From Desulfobacula sp. (GTDB lineage: Bacteria > Desulfobacterota > Desulfobacteria > Desulfobacterales > Desulfobacteraceae), in NCBI GenBank assembly GCA_023139225.1, contig JAGLNZ010000353.1:1-9258 (forward strand): DNA of 9,258 nucleotides, in the 5' to 3' direction. Of the stretch, positions 1 to 6,316 are shown piece after piece. The notes beneath the pieces were generated by a model, which saw nothing but the letters and a program-made list of their open reading frames with translations, did not search any database and was not told the DNA's origin. The position numbers were made by a program, and so were the translations under genes. Numbering within the stretch: the stretch's first letter is position 1; every line of letters starts with the position of its first letter.

Positions 1-233
1 AGGATGAGGTCCGGCAGTGGCTGGTAAGAAAGGGGGCAAAAGCCCCAAAAGCTGCAGGCGTGATTCATTCCGACCTTGAACGGGGCTTTATCCGTGCAGA
101 AGTATTCAAGTATGATGAACTCATGGAAAAAGGCAATGAAGCAGAGCTTAAAAAGGGTGGTAAAATTTATGTGGAAGGCAAGGACTATCTTGTTGAAGAC
201 GGGGATATTTTAAATATCCGGTTTTCCGTCTGA
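1..233 (+). CDS. ychF: Redox-regulated GTPase/ATPase YchF, C-terminal fragment
   Basis: This is the last 76 codons of an Obg-family P-loop protein that binds ribosomes and hydrolyses ATP/GTP; it is cytoplasmic. The reading frame is open from base 3 and ends at TGA 231-233. The translated end carries the YchF TGS-domain signature: W-x-V-R-K-G-A-K-A-P-x-A-A-G, then GVIHSDLERGFIRAEV, then a Y-x-V-E-D-G-D-I-L-x-I-R-F-x-V terminus, which matches the usual YchF C-terminus. The G domain and helical domain lie outside the window, so only the TGS part is visible. The gene converges on the TPR-SPOR gene with 18 bases between the two stops. A 5-bp inverted repeat at 218-237 overlaps the stop but has no T-tract. 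The assignment rests on recognised family motifs and is firm. Confidence 0.93.
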   Translation, partial: DEVRQWLVRKGAKAPKAAGVIHSDLERGFIRAEVFKYDELMEKGNEAELKKGGKIYVEGKDYLVEDGDILNIRFSV

Positions 234-251
234 CCGGATGAAATAATCATA

Positions 252-1139
252 TTACCATGTTCCGACGGGACGGATCATAGGGTTGATGCCAAGACTTTTT
301 TTTAATAATACGCAAGCCTTTCGGGCTTCATCCTGATTTGCATAATTACCTGATCTTACAAGATTCCAGGTCCTGTCCCTGGAATCTTTAAGAATTATTA
401 TCCTTGAATCAAACCCGTTATTGAGTAATCTTATTTTCATTTTATCGGCGTTGGCCTGGTTGAGAAAGGCCCCTGCCTGTAAGGTGAACATAGAACTTGG
501 GTTCTGTTTTTTCTCAAGTTTCTTTTTTTGTTTGAGTTGGGCAAGTTTCTGGGTCGCATAAGTATTTTCAGGGTCTTGTTTGATAGCTTCTTCATAGGTT
601 TCAATGGCCCTGATATCTTCTTGTTGTTGAGCAAGCAGATCTGCCTTATAGCAGATTGCCCAGTAAAAATTGGGTTTTAGTGTGAGTGTTTTTGACAGAT
701 CATCAAGGGCTTCTTTGTTTTTGCCAAGTTCGGCAAGACACAAGGCCCGGTTAAAATATGCCACATGATTCTCGGGCGCCATCTCAATTTCGGTATCATA
801 GTTTTCAATAGCTTTTTTATAGTTTTTCTTATAATACCAGGCCACACCCAGGTTACTGTAAAGGCCCTTAAGTTCAGGAAACAGTTCTTTTGCTTTTTCA
901 AAATCCTTAATGGCAGAATCAAATTTTTCCTGCTTCATATAAGAAACTCCACGGTTTTTGTAGGCATCTGCATTGTCAGGATCGATTTTAATCAGTTTTG
1001 AGAATGCATTAATGGCCTTCTGGTATTGGCCCTGTTTAAAAAGAAGGACGCCATTGTCAAAAATATTTTTTTTGGTTTCTGCAAAAATAGTGGTATAAAA
1101 AGAAAAGGCCAGCAAAATTAGAATTAGAATTTTTTTCAA
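252..1139 (-). CDS. Secreted TPR-repeat protein with C-terminal SPOR domain
   Basis: A 295-residue exported protein. Residues 1-20 form a signal peptide (MKK, hydrophobic ILILILLAFSF, cleavage after IFA). Residues about 24-190 hold roughly five TPR units, each with the W/L-G-Y-A-F-A-P pattern (for example YKNRGVSYMKQEKFDSAIKDF at 60-80). A short lysine-rich linker (203-211) leads to a SPOR domain at about 216-292, starting FTLQAGAF. SPOR domains bind denuded peptidoglycan, and TPRs bind protein partners, so a periplasmic scaffold at the cell wall or septum is likely; the partner is unknown. The start is TTG at 1137-1139, chosen because AAGGGGG lies just upstream (about 4 bases) and it gives an exact signal peptide; no ATG suits. 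It is divergent from the SurA-like gene, suggesting a shared envelope role (inference). Confidence 0.87.
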   Translation of the reverse strand: MKKILILILLAFSFYTTIFAETKKNIFDNGVLLFKQGQYQKAINAFSKLIKIDPDNADAYKNRGVSYMKQEKFDSAIKDFEKAKELFPELKGLYSNLGVAWYYKKNYKKAIENYDTEIEMAPENHVAYFNRALCLAELGKNKEALDDLSKTLTLKPNFYWAICYKADLLAQQQEDIRAIETYEEAIKQDPENTYATQKLAQLKQKKKLEKKQNPSSMFTLQAGAFLNQANADKMKIRLLNNGFDSRIIILKDSRDRTWNLVRSGNYANQDEARKACVLLKKSLGINPMIRPVGTW

Positions 1140-1175
1140 AAAACCCCCTTTTTATTTGTTTCCAGCATGTTTTAT

Positions 1176-1203
1176 ATTATATAAATGAGCATGTTAAATT
1201 CAA
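1176..1203 (-). promoter_or_regulatory. Sigma-70-type promoter for the TPR-SPOR gene
   Basis: Read on the minus strand, TTGAAT (1203-1198) is followed by a 16-base spacer and a perfect TATAAT (1181-1176). This would start transcription near 1169, about 30 bases before the TTG start. The -10 lies inside a 15-base palindrome (1171-1185, arms TTTATAT/ATATAAA) flanked by two direct AGCATGTT copies (1164-1171 and 1188-1195). These flanking repeats could be a regulator site. No equally good plus-strand promoter for the SurA-like gene is seen. Confidence 0.5.
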
Positions 1204-1272
1204 TAAAAAAATATTTTAAATACAGGACATCTGATTATCGAAGATTAATTTTAATTATAGGATAAAATAAAG

Positions 1273-2010
1273 ATGAAGTATATTTACTACATTATTGCGA
1301 TAATGGTTATTTTTACCGGCATGGCTGCCTACGGATTGTTTGATACCCGCCTTGAAATTTCCAAACCGTTTTTATCAATAAACGACCGGATTATTTCCGA
1401 AGATGAATTTAAAAAAATGCTGGTCAAAAAATCTTCACACATGAGCCGGGAACAATTTATTGAGTCAGTCATCGACAGGCAGCTTCTTATTCAGGAAGCG
1501 ATCAAGACGGAGATTAATAAGGAAGAAAGCTTTAGGCGCTCTGTTGAAAATTTTTATGAGCAGTCATTGATAAAAATTTTTCTGGACCGGAAACTGGACT
1601 CTCTGTTGGTAGATGTCACCAATGATGAGATTGCAAAATATGAGGCATTTATTCAAAACAAACTATTTTTGACAAAGATGATTTATCCAAGCCTGAAAGA
1701 TGCACAAAAGCAAACCAATGAAACCATTGAAAAAATTGAAGCTGATTTTATGGACCTGTCTGATGATCTGAAATTTATTGTATTGAATCTTAACCCAGGT
1801 GAATCTTCTAAACCCAGGCCAACAGATTTCGGTGTCTTTATTTACAGGCTTGAAGATATACAAAAAAAAGAAAAATCCAAGAAAGATCAAATGAAAGAAT
1901 TTGATATAAAACAGGTTTCTCTTTACATTCAGGATAAAAAAAAGGAACAGCTTCTGGATGAATGGACTGAAAAAATCAGGGAATCAGCAGAAATTTGGAG
2001 GGTAAAATGA
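1273..2010 (+). CDS. Membrane-anchored SurA/PpiC-like periplasmic protein, degenerate parvulin domain
   Basis: A 245-residue protein with an N-terminal signal anchor (about 3-22, YIYYIIAIMVIFTGMAAYGLF). Residues 34-115 resemble the SurA/PpiD N-terminal chaperone region: S-I-N-D-R-I-I-S-E-D-E-F, then helical segments with a V-I-D-R-Q-L-L-I-Q-E-A motif. Residues about 130-195 resemble the second half of a parvulin domain (L-N-P-G-E-S-S-K-P, then D-F-G-V-F-I-Y-R-L), but the region is short and the usual active-site His/Cys/Phe pattern cannot be recognised, so a chaperone without isomerase activity is more likely than an active PPIase. The C-terminus is a charged helix. ATG 1273 follows TAGGA at 1258-1262. 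The stop overlaps the next gene's start (ATGA), which implies translational coupling. SurA-type proteins assist outer-membrane protein folding; that role here is inference. Confidence 0.68.
   Translation: MKYIYYIIAIMVIFTGMAAYGLFDTRLEISKPFLSINDRIISEDEFKKMLVKKSSHMSREQFIESVIDRQLLIQEAIKTEINKEESFRRSVENFYEQSLIKIFLDRKLDSLLVDVTNDEIAKYEAFIQNKLFLTKMIYPSLKDAQKQTNETIEKIEADFMDLSDDLKFIVLNLNPGESSKPRPTDFGVFIYRLEDIQKKEKSKKDQMKEFDIKQVSLYIQDKKKEQLLDEWTEKIRESAEIWRVK
1997..2002 (+). promoter_or_regulatory. Ribosome-binding site that fixes the HAMP gene start
   Basis: GGAGGG lies inside the last codons of the SurA-like gene, 4 bases before ATG 2007. It decides the start: the TTG four codons earlier (1995) overlaps this site and has no site of its own. 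The ATGA overlap means ribosomes ending the upstream gene can restart here. Confidence 0.75.
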
Positions 2011-2618
2011 ATAACCGGCCTCAATATAAACGGCGTAATTATTTTATTAACAAAGAATTTCAAGGGCGTTTTATTTTTAATTTTTTTCTTCTGGCTACAA
2101 TTGGGAGCCTTTTATTTGTAAGTGTATTCAGTTTTTTTTCCTCTAACACGCTTTCTATTGCATATGATAATTACCATCTTCAGCTTGGGGTTACACCCGG
2201 TATCCTGTTTAAGAATATTCTAAGTGCCCAATGGCTGTTTGTAGTATTTGGGGGTGGGATTGTAATTATTGTCACGCTTTTTTTAACCCACAGGGTGGCA
2301 GGCCCTTTCTACAGGTTTGAAAGAACGCTGGATGAAATGATAGAAGGGGATATTTCAAATAAAATCATTTTGCGGCAAAAGGATGAAGGCAAAGATCTGG
2401 CACAAAAAATTAATGCTTTTAATTTTATACTTGAAGATAAGCTGTCTTTGATAGAGAATTTTAATTCTGATATCAAAGTGTCATCACTGGAGTTGAAAAA
2501 TGCCTTAAAATACTCAGACATTAAAAATTCGACTTCTCTATTAGATGAAATACTGGACAGTCAAAAAAATATTCAAACCATGATCAATGACTATACATTT
2601 TCCAGGGAAAAACTTTAG
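2007..2618 (+). CDS. Two-TM HAMP-domain membrane protein lacking an output domain
   Basis: A 203-residue inner-membrane protein. The N-terminus is basic (NNRPQYKRRNYFINKEFQ). TM1 spans about 22-45 and TM2 about 72-94, with a short periplasmic loop of about 26 residues. A HAMP domain at about 93-145 follows TM2: T-H-R-V-A-G-P-F-Y-R-F-E, then G-D-I-S, then a D-E-G-K-D-L-A motif. The remaining 60 residues are helical, with heptad-like leucines, and have no kinase, methyl-accepting, GGDEF or other output domain. HAMP proteins pass signals from periplasm to cytoplasm; with such a small sensor loop this one may act by binding a partner or modulating a separate kinase or chemoreceptor. It overlaps the SurA-like gene by 4 bases, so the two products probably act together or need matched amounts. 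The domain call is confident; the function is not known. Confidence 0.75.
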   Translation: MNNRPQYKRRNYFINKEFQGRFIFNFFLLATIGSLLFVSVFSFFSSNTLSIAYDNYHLQLGVTPGILFKNILSAQWLFVVFGGGIVIIVTLFLTHRVAGPFYRFERTLDEMIEGDISNKIILRQKDEGKDLAQKINAFNFILEDKLSLIENFNSDIKVSSLELKNALKYSDIKNSTSLLDEILDSQKNIQTMINDYTFSREKL

Positions 2619-2642
2619 GAATGATTTTTAATGAATCGTTCC
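2618..2642 (+). terminator. Hairpin at the end of the SurA-HAMP gene pair
   Basis: A 9-bp stem (GGAATGATT 2618-2626 with AATCGTTCC 2634-2642, one G-U pair) with a 7-base loop begins at the last base of the HAMP stop codon. It sits where a terminator should be, but no T-run follows. The IS66 remnant starts within about 25-40 bases, so a T-tract may have been lost, or this hairpin may only protect the mRNA end. Confidence 0.4.
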
Positions 2643-2666
2643 TGACCCATATATGTCTCTTTCCTG

Positions 2667-3295
2667 ATGTCACTGATGCTCTATTTTATGATTCACAAAA
2701 ACCGATCAAAGATAGCCTTCCTGGAACTGATTCAAGATTGGGAAGGCGTCTTGGTCAGCGACAATTACGGTGTCTATGCTAAATGGGTCAACCTCAGACA
2801 AACATGTTTGGCTCACCTGATCCGAAAAGCCAAAGCCCTTGGTGAAAGGAAAGATCCCACTACCAAACAATTCGGTCAACAGATAGTCAAGGATCTTCAA
2901 CTCCTTTGTCATTGGGCAAAAGTATTTCCAGATGATCAGGAATGGCGGGATTTTTATCAACGTTTCACTGATCTGATTTTTGATCATCAGGAAGATAAAG
3001 GAGAAATCGGAACAATGGCGCGTTCGCTGATCAGACAAATTGAATCTTTTTGGCTATTCCTTGATATCGCTGAAGTTGAACCGACCAATAACCTTGCCGA
3101 ACGTTTATTGCGTTATGTGTTCTATGGAGGAAAAGAAGTAAGGGCACACAAAGCCAAAAAGGAAACCGCTGGGTGGAGCGGATACTGTCATTCAAACAAA
3201 CATGTTCAATCCGGTCTTTGGATTCTTTCCCGCTACTTGTTGAGCTGTTGGATTCGTATTTCAAAGAACAAAAACAAGATCTGTCATGGATCTGA
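2667..3295 (+). pseudogene. IS66-family transposase (TnpC) remnant, truncated and frameshifted
   Basis: The C-terminal part of an IS66 DDE transposase, which is normally about 500 residues; roughly the first half is absent, including the first catalytic Asp and the helix-turn-helix/zinc-finger region. Visible are Y-F-M-I-H-x-x-R-S-K at residues 6-15, the second catalytic Asp in VSDNYGVY (D32), T-C-L-A-H-L-I-R-K-A-K (46-56) and the catalytic Glu in EPTNNLAER (E145). After Y150 the frame fails: the typical V-L-W-R-K-R-S-K-G-T-Q-S-x-K-G-N-R-W-V-E-R continues in a frame shifted by one base, ending Q-D-L-S-W-I at TGA 3293-3295. One missing G near 3117 (TATG-GTGTT to TATGTGTT) explains it. The uninterrupted original frame runs to 3329 through unrelated residues. 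No start codon or ribosome site of its own is apparent; it cannot encode an active transposase. Confidence 0.9.
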
Positions 3296-3314
3296 TAAGA
3301 TATTATTCATTAAC
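3279..3314 (+). repeat. 36-bp direct repeat, copy 1 (end of IS66 tnpC)
   Basis: Begins ATCTGTCATGGATCTGAT and ends TCATTAAC; it covers the last codons and stop of the IS66 reading frame. It matches copy 2 at 3350-3385 at 34 of 36 positions. Confidence 0.9.
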
Positions 3315-3325
3315 ATAACGTTATC

Positions 3326-3347
3326 GTAACGTTCTGCGTGACGTTAC
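3326..3347 (+). repeat. Inverted repeat between the two 36-bp copies
   Basis: GTAACGT (3326-3332) and ACGTTAC (3341-3347) form a perfect 7-bp stem around an 8-base loop. Just before it is a perfect 10-bp palindrome, ATAACGTTAT (3315-3324), so the ACGTTA word occurs three times in 33 bases. This could be an IS66 terminal inverted repeat end. Confidence 0.6.
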
Positions 3348-3349
3348 CT

Positions 3350-3385
3350 ATCTGTCATGGATCTGATCAGATATTACTCATTAAC
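3350..3385 (+). repeat. 36-bp direct repeat, copy 2
   Basis: Second copy, offset by 71 bp from copy 1. It differs at two positions, one of which creates a perfect 12-bp palindrome, ATCTGATCAGAT (3361-3372). The similarity stops sharply at both edges. It has no coding context of its own. Confidence 0.9.
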
Positions 3386-3493
3386 CCTGTGATCGAATAC
3401 AAATATTTTAATCATAGCTCAGCATGATTTAATAATAACCCTTTTAAGCTCAGCTACCCTGCCATGAATAAAAATTATGCAACCGCTATCACA
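3386..3493. other. Spacer downstream of the TRAP-MBL operon
   Basis: AT-rich, with no ORF I can support and no clear terminator for the minus-strand operon. The word AGCTCAGC occurs twice (near 3416 and 3450) in the same orientation. I see nothing else here. Confidence 0.5.
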
Positions 3494-4339
3494 TCAAAAT
3501 TCCATTATTTTTCCTACATGATTAAAAAAAAATCGATTTTTAAAATACTGCATCAAGGCCATGGATGCAGGCATTCCCGTGCAATGAGACACACCAATAT
3601 GGGCCACGTTGAATTCCTCCAGTTTTGCAATGGTTTGCTTGAGCTGTTCTGGACCTGCCCGGAAAAGATGGGTCCCGCCCACTACGGCATAAATTCGCTC
3701 TTCACCTGTAATCTTCTGGGCATACAGCAGGGTGTTGATCATTCCATGATGGGCACATCCCAGTACCACGACCAGTCCTTTTGATGTTTTGACCACCAAA
3801 GCCTGGTCGTCGGGAATGGGGTCTGGTATATAGTCTTCCCCAATTTTGACAAATAAATTTTTTTCAACCGATTCAAAAGAGGTCTTCATGGGTACCTCTC
3901 CGGTGACAACAATCTGGTCATTGATCCAGATGGGTTTCCGGCTCATTGTAAAGGTGGCACCCAGGTGTTCCAGTTCTTCTCTTACATAAGGGATGCCGAT
4001 ATAATGCATATCGCTGCCGACAGGTTCAGACCGGGAGGCATATTTGGATGCCCAGGCTTCGGGGTGTAGAATAACCTGTCGTTTTTTTGAGTCCATTATT
4101 TGAAGAACATGACGAAGTCCGCCCGTGTGGTCCTTATGACCATGGCTGAGGACAATGCGGGTAACCTGGTCCAGGTTGATACCATTTTGAATGGCATTGC
4201 GTACCACGGAATCAGTTCCTCCAGTATCAAGTAGGATGGTTTCCTCGCCATACTCCACAAGGATACTCAACCCCCATTCAGCAAGATAGCCTAATGAACC
4301 GGCCAGGTTATCACATAGAGTTGTTAAACGTAGGGTCAT
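3494..4339 (-). CDS. COG1237-type metallo-beta-lactamase-fold hydrolase
   Basis: A 281-residue cytoplasmic protein with no signal peptide. The metal-binding signature SHGHKDHTGG gives H66, H68, D70 and H71; further ligand-type residues lie in G-C-A-H-H-G (H197), G-G-T-H-L (H224) and S-H-C-T-G (H252), so both metal sites look complete. LLDTGG at 36-41 is the usual strand before the first motif. The motif order and length match the COG1237 family, whose members are often named 7,8-dihydropterin-6-methyl-4-(beta-D-ribofuranosyl)aminobenzene 5'-phosphate synthase; that name is a transferred annotation and unlikely to be the role here. ATG 4337-4339 lies 4 bases after the dctM stop, with AAAGGA in the dctM tail as ribosome site, so it is the last gene of the TRAP operon. 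Hydrolysis of the imported compound or a derivative is inference. Confidence 0.88.
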   Translation of the reverse strand: MTLRLTTLCDNLAGSLGYLAEWGLSILVEYGEETILLDTGGTDSVVRNAIQNGINLDQVTRIVLSHGHKDHTGGLRHVLQIMDSKKRQVILHPEAWASKYASRSEPVGSDMHYIGIPYVREELEHLGATFTMSRKPIWINDQIVVTGEVPMKTSFESVEKNLFVKIGEDYIPDPIPDDQALVVKTSKGLVVVLGCAHHGMINTLLYAQKITGEERIYAVVGGTHLFRAGPEQLKQTIAKLEEFNVAHIGVSHCTGMPASMALMQYFKNRFFFNHVGKIMEF

Positions 4340-4343
4340 TTTA

Positions 4344-5651
4344 TTATCCTTTCATCATTAAAGAGGGCAGAAAAGTGACAATCTGTGGAAATGCAATCAA
4401 TACTGCCAGGGTTAAAAAATCCATAAGCAGAAACGGGATAATCCCCTTGAATATAGTCTGGGAAGGGATGTCTGGAGCCACACTGTTGACCACATATACA
4501 TTGAGGCCTACAGGCGGGGTTATCAAACAAATTTCGCCCATCTTGACGACGATAACACCAAACCAAATGGGATCATATCCCAGTGCAATCACGGGTGGAA
4601 AAACAATGGGCAGAGCCAGGAGCATCATTCCAATAAGGTCGAGAAACATACCTAAGAATACAAAAAGTCCAAGTATTCCACACAATATGAAGATCCGGGG
4701 AACGGGTAATGCTACCACCATTTCACTGAAAGCTGCGGGTAGACCAGTGAGCGCCAAAAACCGGACAAAAATCAAGATGCCCACAATGATGGCAAAAATC
4801 ATCACGGTTGCCCGTCCGGTTTCCAACATTGCCAGTTTGAATTTTTTAAAATCCAGTCGTCTTGTCAAAAGTCCGATGACGAAAACACCGGCAGCCCCGG
4901 CACCCCCTGCCTCGGTCGGGGTAAAAATACCCGTGTAAATCCCTCCCAGCATCAGTGTCAATATCGCCACTATTCCCCATGTGCCTTTTAGAGAAATGAG
5001 CCTGCTTTTCCATGGGGCTTTTTCAAGTGGTGGGGCAAGGGATGGTTTTAATTTAACCCGAAATTGAATCATAAACGCATAGATGACAGCCGAGAGGATT
5101 CCCGGTAAAAATCCGGCCATGAGCAGAAAGCCCACGGATTGTTCTGTGATAATCCCGTAAATAACCAGGGGAACACTGGGGGGTATAAGGGTGGCAATGG
5201 TACCGCCCGCTGCCACAGCTCCAGCAGCAAATCCGGGCTCATAGCCATATTTTCTCATCTCTGGGATAGCCATTTTCCCCATGACTGCAGCAGATGCAAC
5301 ACTGCTCCCGGTACAGGCGGCAAAGCCTGCACATCCATAAGTAGTGGCAATGGCCATTCCGCCTGGAAGGTGGCCGAACCATTGACGGGCCGTGTGAAAA
5401 ATATCTTTGGTCAGGCCGGAATGAAACCCGAGATATCCCATGATAATAAAGAGTGGTATAACACTCAGGGAATAATGTGCGGCAATGCCATGGGGTAAAT
5501 AGCCTGCCAGATTAAAAGCCACTTTCCATCCTTTTAAAGCTGCAATCCCGCCAAAAGCCACTAAGGGGGCCACAAAGGCGATGCGCATGCCCATAAAAAT
5601 TAAGAATACCATACCTGCCAGTGCCACACATCCGACGATTAAAGGTTCCAT
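4344..5651 (-). CDS. dctM: TRAP transporter large permease DctM
   Basis: A 435-residue, very hydrophobic inner-membrane protein with about 12 membrane segments, the normal length for DctM. It forms the ion-coupled transport channel with DctQ and takes substrate from DctP, driven by a sodium or proton gradient. Family motifs are clear: N-terminal P-L-F-I-I-M-G (66-72); G-F-A-A-C-T-G-S-S-V-A-S (109-120); I-P-E-M-R-K-Y-G-Y (129-137); A-A-G-G-T-I-A-T-L-I-P-P-S (147-159); and in the C-terminal half P-T-E-A-G (245-249) and L-I-T-P-P-V-G-L-N (376-384). ATG 5649-5651 follows the dctQ stop by 6 bases, and its TTGGAG ribosome site lies in the last dctQ codons. It is followed with a 4-base gap by the MBL gene. 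Nothing appears broken. Confidence 0.95.
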   Translation of the reverse strand: MEPLIVGCVALAGMVFLIFMGMRIAFVAPLVAFGGIAALKGWKVAFNLAGYLPHGIAAHYSLSVIPLFIIMGYLGFHSGLTKDIFHTARQWFGHLPGGMAIATTYGCAGFAACTGSSVASAAVMGKMAIPEMRKYGYEPGFAAGAVAAGGTIATLIPPSVPLVIYGIITEQSVGFLLMAGFLPGILSAVIYAFMIQFRVKLKPSLAPPLEKAPWKSRLISLKGTWGIVAILTLMLGGIYTGIFTPTEAGGAGAAGVFVIGLLTRRLDFKKFKLAMLETGRATVMIFAIIVGILIFVRFLALTGLPAAFSEMVVALPVPRIFILCGILGLFVFLGMFLDLIGMMLLALPIVFPPVIALGYDPIWFGVIVVKMGEICLITPPVGLNVYVVNSVAPDIPSQTIFKGIIPFLLMDFLTLAVLIAFPQIVTFLPSLMMKG

Positions 5652-5657
5652 AAATAT

Positions 5658-6227
5658 TTACTCCAAATCTCTTATTTCAATTCCAATATAGGCCTGCCCG
5701 AGGTTCTTCATGATTTGTATGCAAAACCGGATACAAAGGAAAAATGATCCCAGCGGTACGCACAGTTTTGACGGCCAGGTCGGGGTATATAGATATTCAG
5801 TTACATCCCCCATATGATAGGCGTCTATTGTCCCTATGAATGAGGCGATACAAATGATGGTGTAGGCGAACAACCCCAAAAAATTTGATAATGCCTCTGT
5901 CAAATGATACATCCGGCCGGTGAATCTGTTGACGATCATGTCCATTCTAATATGGGCACCGACTCTTTGGGTGTAGCCAAAACCCAAGAAAACGATGGCA
6001 GCCATTATCAGTTCAACGTCTTCGACATATCCGGGTATGGGATGATTGAATGCGTACCTGCCAATGATTTCGCCTGCAGTTAAGATCATTAAAAATATGA
6101 TAAAAATTACACCAATAATATTTAATACAGTTTCAATTTTGGCGCTGTACCTGTCTAAAAGGTGAAATACCTTGATCTTATCCATGACCGGCACTTGATC
6201 CGGTGGTTTCTTCTGACTAATTTCCAT
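5658..6227 (-). CDS. dctQ: TRAP transporter small permease DctQ
   Basis: A 189-residue four-helix membrane protein. The segments lie at about 34-56, 70-88, 112-133 and 152-174. DctQ-family marks are E-I-I-G-R-Y-A-F-N-x-P-I-P-G (53-66), the acidic pair before TM2 (E69/D70) and G-A-H-I-R-M-D (90-96) after TM2. It pairs with DctM to make the TRAP membrane unit. The start at ATG 6225-6227 has AGG about 10 bases upstream; an internal ATG at residue 15 is a possible alternative and would remove a hydrophilic leader. The gene is 89 bases downstream of dctP across a hairpin and 6 bases before dctM, so dctQ and dctM are tightly linked while dctP is separated. The family call is sure; the start is less so. 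Confidence 0.93.
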   Translation of the reverse strand: MEISQKKPPDQVPVMDKIKVFHLLDRYSAKIETVLNIIGVIFIIFLMILTAGEIIGRYAFNHPIPGYVEDVELIMAAIVFLGFGYTQRVGAHIRMDMIVNRFTGRMYHLTEALSNFLGLFAYTIICIASFIGTIDAYHMGDVTEYLYTPTWPSKLCVPLGSFFLCIRFCIQIMKNLGQAYIGIEIRDLE

Positions 6228-6263
6228 AGAGCTTTGACCTTTGATTTATGTGGCATGAAATTG

Positions 6264-6301
6264 AGCCTGCATCCAGAAAAGCATCCCTCTGAATGCAGGC
6301 T
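6264..6301 (-). promoter_or_regulatory. Intergenic hairpin between dctP and dctQ
   Basis: AGCCTGCAT (6264-6272) and ATGCAGGCT (6293-6301) form a perfect 9-bp stem, extended after one mismatch by CAGA/TCTG (6274-6277 with 6288-6291) around a 10-base loop. On the transcribed (minus) strand no U-run follows, so it is unlikely to be a strong terminator. It sits 15 bases after the dctP stop, where hairpins in transport operons often stabilise the binding-protein mRNA or limit read-through to the permeases. Confidence 0.65.
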
Positions 6302-6316
6302 ATGGATATAATAGAA

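Larger units (their letters stand above)
2667..3347 (+). mobile_element. IS66-family insertion sequence remnant
   Basis: The extent of the decayed element. The left boundary is only approximate, because homology to TnpC begins mid-gene near 2680 and no left inverted repeat or tnpA/tnpB is present. The right limit is set at 3347 because IS66 elements usually end in GTAA/TTAC and the sequence here ends GACGTTAC; that choice is inference. Homologous sequence reappears at 3350-3385. Confidence 0.6.

Noticed and set aside
218..237. CCGGT/ACCGG inverted repeat at the ychF stop as a terminator
   Set aside because: Only 5 bp with a 10-base loop and no T-tract in either direction.
1995..2006. TTG 1995 as start of the HAMP gene
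   Set aside because: The codon overlaps the GGAGGG ribosome site that serves ATG 2007, so it cannot use it.
3111..3125. Programmed frameshift in the IS66 transposase
   Set aside because: No slippery run is present, IS66 TnpC is made from one frame, and the 5' half of the gene is missing, so decay is the simpler reading.
3464..3784. Plus-strand ORF of 106 codons opposite the MBL gene
   Set aside because: It is antisense to a gene with clear metal-binding motifs, and its protein shows no recognisable pattern.
4294..4938. Plus-strand ORF of 214 codons opposite dctM
   Set aside because: A low-complexity Ser/Thr/Ile/Pro-rich translation, the mirror of dctM membrane codons, without a ribosome site.
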